A stretch of DNA of 64,000 nt from Ulva prolifera (lineage: Eukaryota > Chlorophyta > Ulvophyceae > Ulvales > Ulvaceae): the NCBI GenBank assembly GCA_023078555.1, contig CM041202.1, positions 3,654,022 through 3,718,021 on the forward strand, read 5' to 3'. Positions 1 to 11,706 of this stretch are shown here, one piece after another; positions within the stretch are counted from its first letter, which is position 1, and each line of letters starts with the position of its first letter. The translations under genes were made by a program, and so were the position numbers. Below the pieces are notes generated by a model. It did not search any database. It saw only the letters and a list, made by a program, of their open reading frames with translations, and had not been told where the DNA came from.

Positions 1-178
1 ACCCGCTAACACAGCTACATGATGCAGGTAGTGCCAAGGTCAAGGGCACACCATCAATGCCGTGCGTTTTCGTTGAGTATCACACATGTAGGGTCGGACT
101 CGCGCCCTCCCACTTGTATGGGCACTGCGACGATGTGATCGCGTCCACTGTACATTGACATTCTTTTCTTGACTGCAG

Positions 179-374
179 GAAAGTGCAGAAGATCATATCC
201 GGCGTGGTCGCTACAAGTGGGGTTGCCCTGTCGTCTCCCTTGGCTGCGCATGCGGCGGCAACTCCGTCGCTGAGAAATCTACTTTACTCGGTTCTGGCAG
301 GGGGCACCGTTTTGTTTGCTCTTTTTGGAGCTGTTTCCATTGTCGCCCAATTCGACCCTGTGAACAGAAAGTGA
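179..374 (+). CDS. PSBX: Photosystem II subunit PsbX, last exon (partial gene)
   Basis: PsbX is a small single-span thylakoid subunit of photosystem II near cytochrome b559. The exon follows a 3' splice site (CTGCAG at 173-178). It first encodes the end of a bipartite targeting peptide, a hydrophobic stretch ending in LAAHAA, which resembles a thylakoid-processing site. The mature part follows: TPSLRNLLYSVLAGG, a hydrophobic span, and the terminal FDPVNRK. Plant PsbX has SPSLKNFLLSIASGG and ends FDPVKRT, so the match is direct. The stop is TGA at 372-374. Upstream exons with the plastid transit peptide lie left of the window, so bases 1-178 are intron. The gene looks functional. Confidence 0.9.
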
Positions 375-463
375 CAATGAGGTAGCGAGCGAGAATGTCC
401 GGCCAGAGTCTTGTGTAGCCCAATCTTGAGATGCAAGAACATTCGCTACTTGCAGGAACACTC

Positions 464-468
464 TGTAA
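464..468 (+). terminator. TGTAA polyadenylation motif of psbX
   Basis: TGTAA lies about 90 nt after the psbX stop codon. This is the usual chlorophyte poly(A) signal and sits at a usual distance. Confidence 0.5.
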
Positions 469-1976
469 CATGTGCAGCGGTTTTTGGCTTGGTACATCTA
501 CGCAGATGCTTACATCACGGTGATGTGACGTCCCGGATTCCACCACGGACTGTCATTAGTTGCTTCGATGTGTTGCAATGGCCAGCGTCTTCCCAATTTC
601 ACACATATCATCATTTCGAGACGAGGCGGACAGCAACACCCGTATCGATAAAACGTTCCTGGTCCTCACCCTGTGTACCCTGACATGTGGTTGATGGCTT
701 GGCACACGATAATCAATACTTTAACGTGTTGGTGGGCGCCCTGATATGTCTCAATAATCTGCAACAAGTGAGCAAGATAATTTTACATCATTCACGACCA
801 GATATGAATCTGAGACAATGTGGCAGGTACAACTAATTTGTTGGTCAGTTGCAATTGACTTAAGGACATGTATTGTGTGCGAAGTGTGTGCGACATGACC
901 TTGGCTCTGGATAATAGTATGCATTTCACTTGTGACATTCAAGCGTTGTGTTACCACATGGATCATGAATGACATGTAACATACCGTTGCACAACAATTT
1001 CACGGCAATGCCGCACGGTATACATCTATGAGATATATGTGCGGTATTAATAGAAGACGCGCTTCCTATGTGCATCCCTAAAGACCTTTGATATGGCGTG
1101 CTACTGTTCATATAGGTGGACGCAGCAGCCTGTCACACTTACTTCCGGAGGAGTCACTCCACTAATACCCTTCACGAGCCCCCGGCACAAACACCCTACA
1201 CGATCGAACATGTTCAAATCCATGATCACATCTAGTAAACAAAAGCAACACCTACAATACCAATGCGCTTACGATGAAAAGAAGGCACCTTATTTAGGCC
1301 TTGAGCATACACCTGGGTTTTCACATCAAGCACATGACCCGTACAATTTTGGATGCACGTAACTAATCATCACTTTCGACATCCCGAGCTTGAAAAAGGT
1401 CTACCGGGTAGATTATTAACACAAAGGCACACAAAGGCAACAATTCAATCTCTGAAGCAGGGGAACAATGCTCCAACATCACAATGGCGTGTCAACGATC
1501 AAAAGTGCGGGAGACGTAAAGATAAGCTGGAATTAGCAGGCACCACATGGTATGAAGTTTAGATGTGTCCTCGTATTAGTGGGTGACAACGTGATGAGTC
1601 CGAGGATCTTGGAGCACAAGAGAACTACAACAAAAACCATCCCGATGATGTGTAATACCACAAATCTTATAGTAAATACATTATTCTCGGGGTGACACAG
1701 TACACATGCATCTTCTCTCACAGATGTCTCTTACATTGATCATATATGCCACTATCACTCGACATAGTGGCAGCGGTATGTGTCACATCACGGCGTCAGG
1801 TATAACAGTTTGTGGCAAAGCACCCGTGAAGAAGCTCACTACTGTATACACCCCTTGTGTCTTAATGGGCGTGGGCCACACAACTGCACGGTATTGCCAG
1901 CGTCGCCGTGTTGGCTTTCACCTCAGTTGTCAAGTATTGTCCATAACCCTAACCGATCAATGTGGAGTTGTCATAC
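469..1976. other. No gene recognised
   Basis: Only short, uncharacteristic reading frames on both strands. No protein motif, RNA gene or clear repeat was seen, apart from the start of the Copia B LTR piece at 1977. Confidence 0.5.
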
Positions 1977-2040
1977 TGTTGGAATATGCACACTGCTTAG
2001 TATTGACGGGTAGAACACACGGCATATGCGTAGACCAGCC

Positions 2041-2388
2041 TGTCACTATGCATGCGCCTGCGGGCAGCAGCGTGGTGACAGGTGCACCCATGCACGATCG
2101 ATCTGCGGATCAGGTGCAGGGGTAAGCCGCCAGTAGGATTGTCCCGGAGTAGTGAGGGAGATCTTGCGAGGATCTCCCGCCGTAACCTTGACTATTCAAT
2201 GTGCATATATGGTTGTGCACACAGAGAGCTGTACCTATTCTTCTCACTGTTTCACGGTACTAGCAGTATCCGATCTCTCCCTTCGCATTCCTCGGTTCTA
2301 CCTCTGTGCGCAGCAGGTATGGAAAGCTAGTTACCTGATTTGACTTAAGACTGCGCGTCTGACCTGCAGATAGATAGCATTTCTGACA
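2041..2388 (+). repeat. 5' LTR of Copia A
   Basis: Begins TGTCA and ends TGACA, giving the 5-bp terminal inverted repeat. Similar to 8268-8618, 13464-13811 and 15332-15683. Confidence 0.9.
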
Positions 2389-2400
2389 TGGTATCGGTGA
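2389..2400 (+). other. Primer-binding site of Copia A
   Basis: TGGTATCGGTGA follows the 5' LTR directly. The same sequence follows the 5' LTR of Copia C at 37424. It resembles the TGGTATC-type initiator-methionine tRNA sites used by Copia elements. Confidence 0.65.
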
Positions 2401-5400
2401 ATGTTTGTGTTATGTCTTTTATGGTCTTGTTCAGGAAGCCGTCGGCCAAAGTCTGTGCGCAGACACGGCAGGCATTCCACTGTTCTGCCGGCGCTCAGAC
2501 CGCGGTCACAAGCGCAGGCATCATTGAGCGATCTCGTAGCATATTGTCAATAGATACAATTCGAGAAGCTTGTTTTTAATGATCAGCGCTGGGAAAAGCG
2601 AATGCGTTCGCTTATTTTCTCAACCTGTCGGCTTGCGAGCCATCCCATCGGTTAATTGCTGCGCGCAACAAACTACCGTTCGTCCTACTGCAGGATGTCT
2701 AACCTTGATCTCTCTAACGCCAGCTCTCCTCGCGAGGAGAGGCAAGACGAGGCTGATCAGCAGCCAATCGTCGACAGGGACGCTGACCAGCAGCTCCCTG
2801 AAGGAGAACAGCCCGCGGGCATGTTACTTCGTGGTGGACGAGTTATCCGACCACGCCCCTCTTCCCAGACTGGGCAGAGTAGTCAGCAGATGCCTTTTCC
2901 TCTCATGTTGTGAACGATCATGGTCACATTGAGTCTCTCATCACACTCGAAACGTTGACTGAAGCGCTGCGTGCATCTCGGGGACGTAACGAGCCTGTTT
3001 TGTCGAAAGGAAAAGTGCCTGAATGGAATTATAAGACCGAAAGCTTCGTTGCGTACGAGCAGAAAGTCTTCATGTGGTTGGGTCAATTCGAGCTTGACCA
3101 TCTGTTGCAGCACGCACCGTCCGCGGACGAACAGCCATGCTAGAGCAATGACTCAAGTCCTTATGTCTTTGCCTGACGCGGATAGGATCACTGTCTATCG
3201 CATGTCACATCTGTGTGAAGCATGGGCCTACCTGACTGCAAAGTACAGGCCTAGCACTGAAGCCGAGATCCACAGACTGTGGAGTCCCTTCAACTCATTG
3301 TCACAGAAAAATAGAGATGTTGGGTCTTACTGTGGTGATGTGATGAGTGTGTACACTCAACTGGAGGCACTAGGTGCCGATGTGGGCCAGCGATGGCTTC
3401 GTTTGAAACTTGTAGAAGTGGGGGAGGAGTTCAACGCTGTGCGCGGCGAGGTTCTACACTCCTCCCCTCATGTTATCATTGCACGTTTGACTGAGCATGC
3501 TGATTTGCTCAAGCAGCAGCGGCTGCAGGCTAGGTCTGGGGCGCCTGCGGACAAACCAGGCCAAGGCTGGCGCAATCAGCAGCGAGGCAAAGGTCCTGCA
3601 GTTGCCGCGCTCGACGCTGGCAAGGCTCCTCGTGAGGAGACCAGGACCTGCTTCTTCTGCAAGAAGAAGGGACACTTGCGTGCAAACTGCCCCTAGCGCG
3701 AAGAGGCCGCGGCCAAAGATGTTTGTGCTGTAGAACTGCCTGAAGAATTCCCGGATCACGATGCGTTGAAACCGTGGAATTTCATCATAGGTAGCGGTTC
3801 TGATATTCATATTGTAGGCAATCGCGACATGTTTACCGAGAATGCTCCGTGCCAGAGGACTGCCAATCCCGCGGGACCAGGCAAGATCCCCATTATGGGC
3901 AGGGGAACCATTCAGGTGAATCTTGGCACTTATGTGGATGAGCATGGGAATAAGCATCCTCTGGATGTGGAAATCTCGGGTGTGTACTATGCCCCTGAGT
4001 GTCCGTACAACATACTGAGTACCATGGGTCTTCGTCATGAGCAAATGTACTTAGACACGCGTAGAAGTGTGTTGTATGTCCCCGGTTTCGGAGATATGGC
4101 TACTGGTATTGAGGATGCGTCCAAATACCAGGAGCTGGATGAGGATAAGTGTCGTGTCTTTGCTTTCAAAATGTGTTCCATCGAGAAGCCTGTTCTTGAG
4201 GGTCATCCTGTCAATAGGGGAGTGGTCTGGTCTGACCAGAGCTGTCCGACCTCTGTTGTGGAGGATCAACAGCAGTGGTGTCATGTGGCCGCCGCGGCGA
4301 TTGACCTGAAGCGCCCCAATGCTGGGGGAGCTGAGGTCCCACATGATGCTTAGTTGCTGGAACCTGCGTTCCTTGCTCATTTGTCGTTTTACCAGTCGAC
4401 TTGGGTCTTGAAGCGGATGCAGTCAAATAGTGATTTTTATGGTGACCTGAATTTGAAAGTTGACCCCGAGCCAATGGGGAATCGTTGTCACGGCTACAGA
4501 ATTGGCAAAGTGCCTGCGGGCAGAATCTCAGCCAATAATCGTGAGCTCTTAGGCCAGGCGAAATATCATGGCGAGCAATTGCATGCTGATTTGGCTGGTC
4601 CCATCACTCCAGTTGGGATTGGCGGTGTGAAATATGTTTTGTTTATGATGTGCGCCTTCACCCGTTATACTTTCATTGTCGGTTTGCGTAAAAAGGGTGA
4701 GGCTGCGGCCATGATCTCATACATCATTGAGCGCATTCGGGTGAATGTGGTGAAGCCAGGTGAACCGGGTGTGCGCATCCTTCACACCGACAAAGGGGGA
4801 GAGTTCATGGTTGAGGCCTTAAAGCTCTACCTCCAGCGTCGTGGCATCACTCACCGCACCCCCACAGCTGATCATCGCTGTAATGGCATGATCGAGCGGA
4901 GGATCGGTATTGCCTTTGAGGCAGTCCGGGCTGTACTGCTTGCGAGCGGTCTTCCTCTGTTCCTGTGGATTGAATGTCTTGCCAGTGTCATCCATGGTCA
5001 CAATCTCACGCCGTGCTCGGCGCTGTACCATGACAAACTGGCAATAATGATGAAGGCCCAGATAGCTCAGCGTGATGCCAATGCTGTGGATGTACAGCAG
5101 GCTGAGCGGGTTAATAAACGCATGAAAAAGGCCGACCGTGATAGATTGAGGGAGGAGGAGAAGCGCAAGTGGGAGTCGCTCACAATGACGGAACTGGACG
5201 AGTTTTTAACCAGGTCTTGTGACAGGGATATCATTCCCTACATGTCCTTTTTCAGAGATACCTCCATTGAGGTGTTCCATGATTTGGTGAAGCAGCAGCG
5301 TCCATGCATGGGGGGTTGAGGTGTATGCGTATCCTAGGCATGACAATATGCGGAAGTTGTCCGCGCGGGATATGGTCGCATACTGGGTTGGTGCTGGGCT

Positions 5401-8260
5401 GGGGCCCAGCATGCAGCGTGTGTACGCCCAGGACGTTCCTGGGGATAGGGATGTGGTGGTGCGACAGATCATGTGCACCACGGATCAGATGATCTGGCAC
5501 GTACGCAAGTACGATGCGTCCGCTGTTGTGGACAAGAGGGAGCCTGCGGAGTTTGCGAATTCCCTTCAGGTTGTCTTTGAACAGAATTATGAGGGTGTCC
5601 GCGTGACAGACAATGATGTCCCCTCATTCCTGGCTGACTCCACACATGACGGGGGAGTGTTGCGCCGTCTGCGTGAATTTTCGCACGCCCCCCCAGGTCA
5701 TGTTAGGGTCCCTGTCATGGACATGACGTTCAGACAGGACTCACTGCCTGATGAGGCAGTGTACTCTCCGCGTTTTGGCGCAGGCTCCTCTGCTGAGGTG
5801 CTCCGGCGTGACCCTGCGCGGGACACACCGGAGGTGGCCAGGCACACCATGCATCGCATGCGTGCGATTGCTCGTGCAGCTGCCCACCCTGACGTTGAAG
5901 TTCCTCCTCGGGTCCCACGCCAGGTGCGCCTATCTGGGGCACCTCCAGCATGCACTGTCGAGTATGTGGTGACTGGCAATACGCAGCTCCATAACCCTGG
6001 CATCGAGGCTGCATTTGTCCTGCCTATGCCTCCGCCGTCGTCTGATGATCCGATCGACGAAGGCCCTGGCCTCTACGACGAGGACGATGCAGATGAGATG
6101 GAGGAGTACACCATCAGCGACGATGAACGGGCTGCGGCTCATCAGAATCGCGAGGCTCAGCGGGTCCGATCAGGGAGTCATTCGGCTACGGCCTCAGCAT
6201 CTGGCGCGGGAGCAGTCGCTGAGCCCCTGCGAGGGGCTGAGGGGCTGAAACCTTCCTGGGAGGATGAGCCAGATGAAATTGAGATGGAGTCCGGATCCGA
6301 ATTAGGGGGAAAGATCCAGGCTGCCCCCTCTGCCGCTGTCGGGGTTGATTTGCCTGATGAGGTAAGAGCCATTCCAGCTGCTCTTTCCCGCATTAAAATC
6401 AATCCTCTTGTACTCAGACGCCTTGTTCCTTTGGCTGTGGATGTAGCTGCTGTGCATGAGCCCGCGGGCTCTGATCTTGCTAGTAGTGAAACAGTAGTAG
6501 CTGACATTAAGTCTCCAGGCTGCAATCAGGACACATCAGCCGCGGCTGACTGTGGAGTGTCCGGTGCACGCCTGAAGCATCAGCAAGTGGAGTCTGGTGA
6601 GCAGCAGTGTGCTCAGCGTCGTGGGTCGCGCAGAGCAGCTGCCGCCAGGAAGCAGAAGCCTTCCGACCCTGATCTGCCTTCTATGAAGGAAGGACTCGCG
6701 GGTCCAGACAGGGATGCTTGGCTGCGTGCCATGCAGGAGGAGGTGGAAGCACTGGGTGAGCACGGGACTTTTATGTTGCGCTATTTGCCTGCGGGTAAGA
6801 AAGCTATCTCGGGCAAGTGGGTGTTCAAGATCAAGCGCGGACCTGCTGGTGAGATTCAGCGTTACAAGGCACGATATGTAGCTCGTGGTTTTTCTCAGGT
6901 GGAAGGAGTTGATTTCTTCAAGACTTGGTCCCCTGTCGGTAGTTACGCGACACTGCGTGTGTTGCTGTCTATTGCTGCTCAGGAGGATCTGGACATTAGG
7001 CATATAGATATACAATGTGCTTTTCTAAACGGTGACCAGGAGGAAGAGGTTTTCGTTGAACAGCCCCTGTACTTTACAGACGGGACAGCACGTGTATGGA
7101 AATTGCATCAGACTCTGTATGGCCTGAAGCAAGCCGCTCGCGAGTGGCTTAAAGCTTTAGTAAAGGTCTTCGCTGAACTGGGATTTGTGTGCGCACAAAG
7201 TGATCCTGGACTGTATGTCAGAAAAACAAAGCATCGACCTGTTTTTCTAACTAACTAAAACCGGTCGATGCTTTGTTTTTCTGTGGGTAGATGACTTATT
7301 CATTTTCAGTTGCTCCGCGGGGCTGCAGGAGATCATCAGCGTCATTCTCACTAAATTTGAAGGTAGAGACCTAGGTGACCTGTCTCGGGCACTTGGCACT
7401 GAGATCACGCGTGATCGAAAGGCCAAAACAATCACAATGACACAACGCAACAAAATCCAGAATCTGCTGGACAAGTACAGTATGTGTGACTGTCGTAAAT
7501 CTCCCACTCCCTTAGTGCCGCGGCAACAGCTAAGGAGTGCGAAAGAGCATCCTGACCTGGAGAAAGCCAGTGCTGCTGAGCATTCCAGGTTCATGAGTGC
7601 TGTAGGGAGCATCCAGTATATTGCAGGAGTGACACGACCTGACCTGAGCTATGTGGCACATGCCCTGGCCCGGCACATGTCTAGTAGTCTGAAGGAACAT
7701 TAGTCTACCGTGCAACATGTTATGAGATACATGCAGTCCACGAAGAATTTAGGAATAAAATTTATAGGCTCTGAGGGACATGGGTTTACTAGAGGCTTTT
7801 TCAGATGCAGATTTTGCGAATTCTGCAGATCTGAAGAGTGTGTCTGGTATGATTGTTCGGGTGTATGGGAACTGTGTTCTCTGGCGTTCGAAGAAGCAGG
7901 GTATAGTGGCTGGGGATACAACAGAGGCTGAGCTCATTGCGATGAGTGCAACAGCCAACGAGCTCATGTGGATGAAGCAGTTGCTTCTTGATGTGAAGCT
8001 TGTCCCACATAAGCCGACTCTGTGGGGTGATAATAAGAGCGTTAATATCTTGGCTGTGAATGCTGTGTCCATTGACAGATCCAAACACATTCGTGTGCGG
8101 CACTTGCGAGTGCGGGAATATGTCCAGATGGATGAACTTAAGGTAGAATGGGTTGGCACTGTTGATCAGTTGGCAGATGTGTTTACCAAGGTGCTGCCTG
8201 GTCCTGCTTTACAAGAAGTTTGTAATAAACTCCCGCTAGTGGAAACGTAGCAGGGTTTAT

Positions 8261-8267
8261 GGGGGAG
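8261..8267 (+). other. Polypurine tract of Copia A
   Basis: GGGGGAG directly before the 3' LTR. Copia C has a similar AGGGGAG at its 3' LTR. Confidence 0.6.
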
Positions 8268-8618
8268 TGTCACAATGCATGCGCCTGCGGGCAGCAGTTT
8301 GGTGACAGGTGCACCCATGCACGATCGATCTGCAGATCAGGTGCAGGGGTAAGCCGCCAGTAGGATTGTCCCGGAGTAGTGAGGGAGATCCTGCGAGGAT
8401 CTTCCGCCGTAATCTTGACTATTCAGTGTGCATATTTGGGTTGTGCACACAGAGAGCTGTAACCGTTCATCTCACTGTTTCACGGTACTAGCAGTATCCT
8501 ATCTCTCCCTCAGCATCTCTCCGGTTCTACCTCTGTGCGCAGTAGGTATGAGATGCTGGCCTCCTGACCTGACGTAAGACTGTTTTTCTGACCTGTACGA
8601 AGGATAGACTTTCTAACA
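8268..8618 (+). repeat. 3' LTR of Copia A
   Basis: Starts TGTCAC after the polypurine tract and ends in ACA where the Copia B linker sequence resumes. Confidence 0.88.
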
Positions 8619-10851
8619 CTAGCTCCTACAAAGGTTCCTGCTCTGTTTGCTCGCACTCGACGTGAGAATCGGCAGAAGGCTGCTCTTGCGGCATGTGTTG
8701 GTATTGTGTCTGCTCAGTTGGTGGGATTGGCAGCATGAGTTGGTGAAATGTGTCATCAGACACTGCACTTGCTGGAGCTGCGGACTCGTCGAACAGTACA
8801 TCTCGCGATGTGACAATCTTTCCGTCTGGCATCAGCACTTTTTAGGCTTTCATGTTTGGAGTATCAAAGCCTAAGAACTTCCCAGCCTGAGCTTTCGGTG
8901 GCTGTTTTCCTTAAGTACGTAATTTCTTTGGGACGTTGACCCATGCAGTGCAACCCCAGATGGGAAGGTTTGAAACATCTGGCTTCTCACCTTTCAGTTT
9001 CTCCCACGGAGTCATTGAGCCATCGCAGGATGTGATATTGGAGAGATAGGTAGCATAAGTAAGACCATATCCCCAGTACCTGGACTTGAGGCCGTTGTCA
9101 AGGAGCGGCTGCAACTTTTCTGCAATTGTACGAGTACCTCGCTTAGCATGGCCATTCTCTTGTGGAATGTATCCCGATGTAGGCTGAAACGCAATGTTGT
9201 TGTTAGATAGCCACGAACAAAAGTCATTTGACGTGAAGATTGAGTCCTTGTCTGACCTAAGCATAGCAACTTTGGCCTCATACTTCTTTTGCATGATACC
9301 AATGGCTCGCTTCACAAACTCTGGGGCATCACTTTTTGCTATGAGTTTTTTGGTCACTTTGAAGCCAGTGCAGTCATCAACAACGATAACGAAGTCTGTG
9401 TGTCCCTCATTTTTTGTGAGAGGCCTGTGCCAATGTAGACATGGGTCTTTTTCAAGTGGTCGCTCTGACCGAAAATTCGTGTCAGGAAAACTGATGTTCG
9501 GGGAAACCACTCGCTGCACCGTGTGATGACATCTTTTCAAGGGTGCTCATCCCTGTGTGGCCAAGATTCGGTAAAACAATTGAGGTGCACTGTGTTTCAC
9601 AACTGCTGCATAGGACCTGCCGTGCCCTGCATCGTCACTTGCAGGCTTTGCCGCTAGGGATTTGGCAACGCTACACTGCACCACAAACAAATCATCTTCG
9701 ATTGTGGATTTCAGCTTCAGTTTGTCTGTGGAAAGCTGTAATCCTTGAGCGGTGCGCTGGTAGTGAACTCCAGCTTTGTGCGCCTTTGAGAGACTGATGA
9801 GATTGACATGAAGGTCCGGCACATAAAGAACATCCTTGAGTGTGAGCTCGCGCCCATAACTGTCCTTCATTTTTGCATTGCCTCTGCCCACAATGGGGAC
9901 TTTCTGTTTGTTCGCCAAAGTGCATACACCGTCGATGCGTTTGACCTGCGAGAGTGCATCAAGATCATTTGTCATATGATCTGTACATCCGCTATCGATG
10001 ATCCACTTGTCTGAGGATTGCTTTGAGGCCGCATTGACAGCAAAGAATGCTTAGTGATTGGATTGGTGATTGGAACCATTTCCATCCTTTCGCTTTTTCT
10101 TCTCAGCTCGTTTCTGTTTGAACTGATCCTTAGCTGCCTTTTTGTTGCTGCATTCAGTCTCAGTGTGACCAGCCATCTCGCAAAAGTCGCAATACTTTTT
10201 GCCATAGGCATTCGTTGCAGATGGTGTTGCCGATCGTCTCCCTATGCCCTTCAGCGGCTCATCATCTTTGTCCCAGAATCTGGCAATCATGGTTGTAGCT
10301 TCTTCAGGAAACTTTGACGTCGTGTGATCGACAGTTTGTGCCCACGAACTCAAGCTTGACACTTATGACAAGGAGGTCAGAAAACGCAGCATAAATCTGA
10401 CATCATCGAGCAACTTGGCACGTTCAAGTTCTGCATAGAGCTCCTTGGCTCTCGTCAAATAAGTCTGCATTGTCTCATTATCCGCTGGTGCAAGTGGCGC
10501 TTGCTTTGACACGAGCATGGCTTGTCGTGCCACAGTATCCGAGGCTTTGGATTCTTTAAGCTTGTCAAAAAACAAATTTCCGTGTGGTTCGGCTGCGAAA
10601 ACACACTGATATCTGTGATCTGTTCTACATTTTTTTGTATAAGAACTTTTGCAGCTTGCTCCTGATCCGCGGGAGCGCGATCATTGGTGAGCGCTTTTGC
10701 GCAACCGAGAGTCATCGCAAATGCTTCGATGTAAGTTTGCCAGACATCGAGATTACTGTTGGTTAGGGGCCCGCAGTTCAAAGTCAGGTCCTTGAACGCG
10801 ATCGCGCTCCGGGTCGGTTGGCTAGAGCTGCCGGTACCATCACCGTCGGAC

Positions 10852-10864
10852 TAGGGCTGCAAGT
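10852..10864 (+). repeat. Left terminal inverted repeat of the hAT
   Basis: TAGGGCTGCAAGT, identical to the reverse complement of 15932-15944, and flanked outside by the 8-bp duplication CGTCGGAC. Confidence 0.92.
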
Positions 10865-11706
10865 GAAGCAACCCGGGGTTAGTGTTAAGGGTTAATTAAG
10901 TAGGCTTAATTAGCCCCTGAAATTCCCCAAGTTACTGCTGCCCAAAATCGGTACATTAGGGGTTATTCATGAACTGTCAGCCATCAGGAGGTCTCCCGTA
11001 GCCACTATGTTTGTGTCTACCAGGGTGCAGCCTGCACCGAAGATCTATGCTTTGTGCTGTGTACTGCCCTGTCCTGCCTAGGGAGCCGCCCCAGTACTAG
11101 AGCTATAGTTATTCCTCGTGAGACGTCTGTCTGTGTGTGATTTCCAAGCCTACGTGTGTAACTCGAATGAAGCTTAGTTCCCCCGAGTCTCTGCCTGTCA
11201 CTCTGTCTCTGTGTCTCTGTCTAGCAACATCGTATCCCACAGTCTAATGTATGCCTTTAATCTGGGTGTCGGGGTGCCATGTTAAGGGTTTTTTTACACA
11301 TTTTTTTTAAAGTTTGCAGCCGATGTTGCACGCATTGCGACACGCTGCAGCTCATGTAGGAAGTGTGCACCTGCCAGCAAATGTGCTTGGTTGTTATCCG
11401 GATGGTCGTCGGGACTGCTATTTGGTTTTGCTCATGTGGAGATTGAGATCATTTGTTCTTTTGATCTGCCATCCAATGGCCCGACATGTGAGAATTGATC
11501 AGCAAGCAAATGTATATGACGTGTGGCAGCACATGACAAGGTGTAATCATACATACAGCTGGCTGAAGTGCATCAAGTTTCACGAATGCTGAGTATGTTA
11601 CATACCATTGAACAATGCACGGGCACACCCATGCTTGGATCTCACATGCATAACCAAAGTGCAGCATTGTCACACACATTGCACAAGTTGTGCTAATGCG
11701 GCTTGC

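Larger units (their letters stand above)
2041..8618 (+). mobile_element. Copia-type LTR element A, broken
   Basis: Ty1/Copia order is seen from left to right: gag with a CCHC knuckle (CFFCKKKGHLRANC) near 3.65 kb, protease region near 3.8 kb, integrase at about 4.55-5.0 kb, reverse transcriptase at about 6.7-7.7 kb (KARYVARGFSQVEGVDF), and RNase H at about 7.8-8.25 kb (GDTTEAELIAMS). The LTRs are 2041-2388 and 8268-8618. They differ at many sites, perhaps about a tenth, so the copy is clearly older than element C. The coding region has about six breaks. Flanks next to the two LTRs do not form a matching 5-bp duplication, unlike the solo LTRs of this family. It is related to element C at the protein level. 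Confidence 0.92.

Noticed and set aside
1568-1625. Hammerhead-ribozyme-like words (GTGATGAGTCCGAGG)
   Set aside because: The core CTGATGA is changed to GTGATGA and there is no GAAA strand in place.
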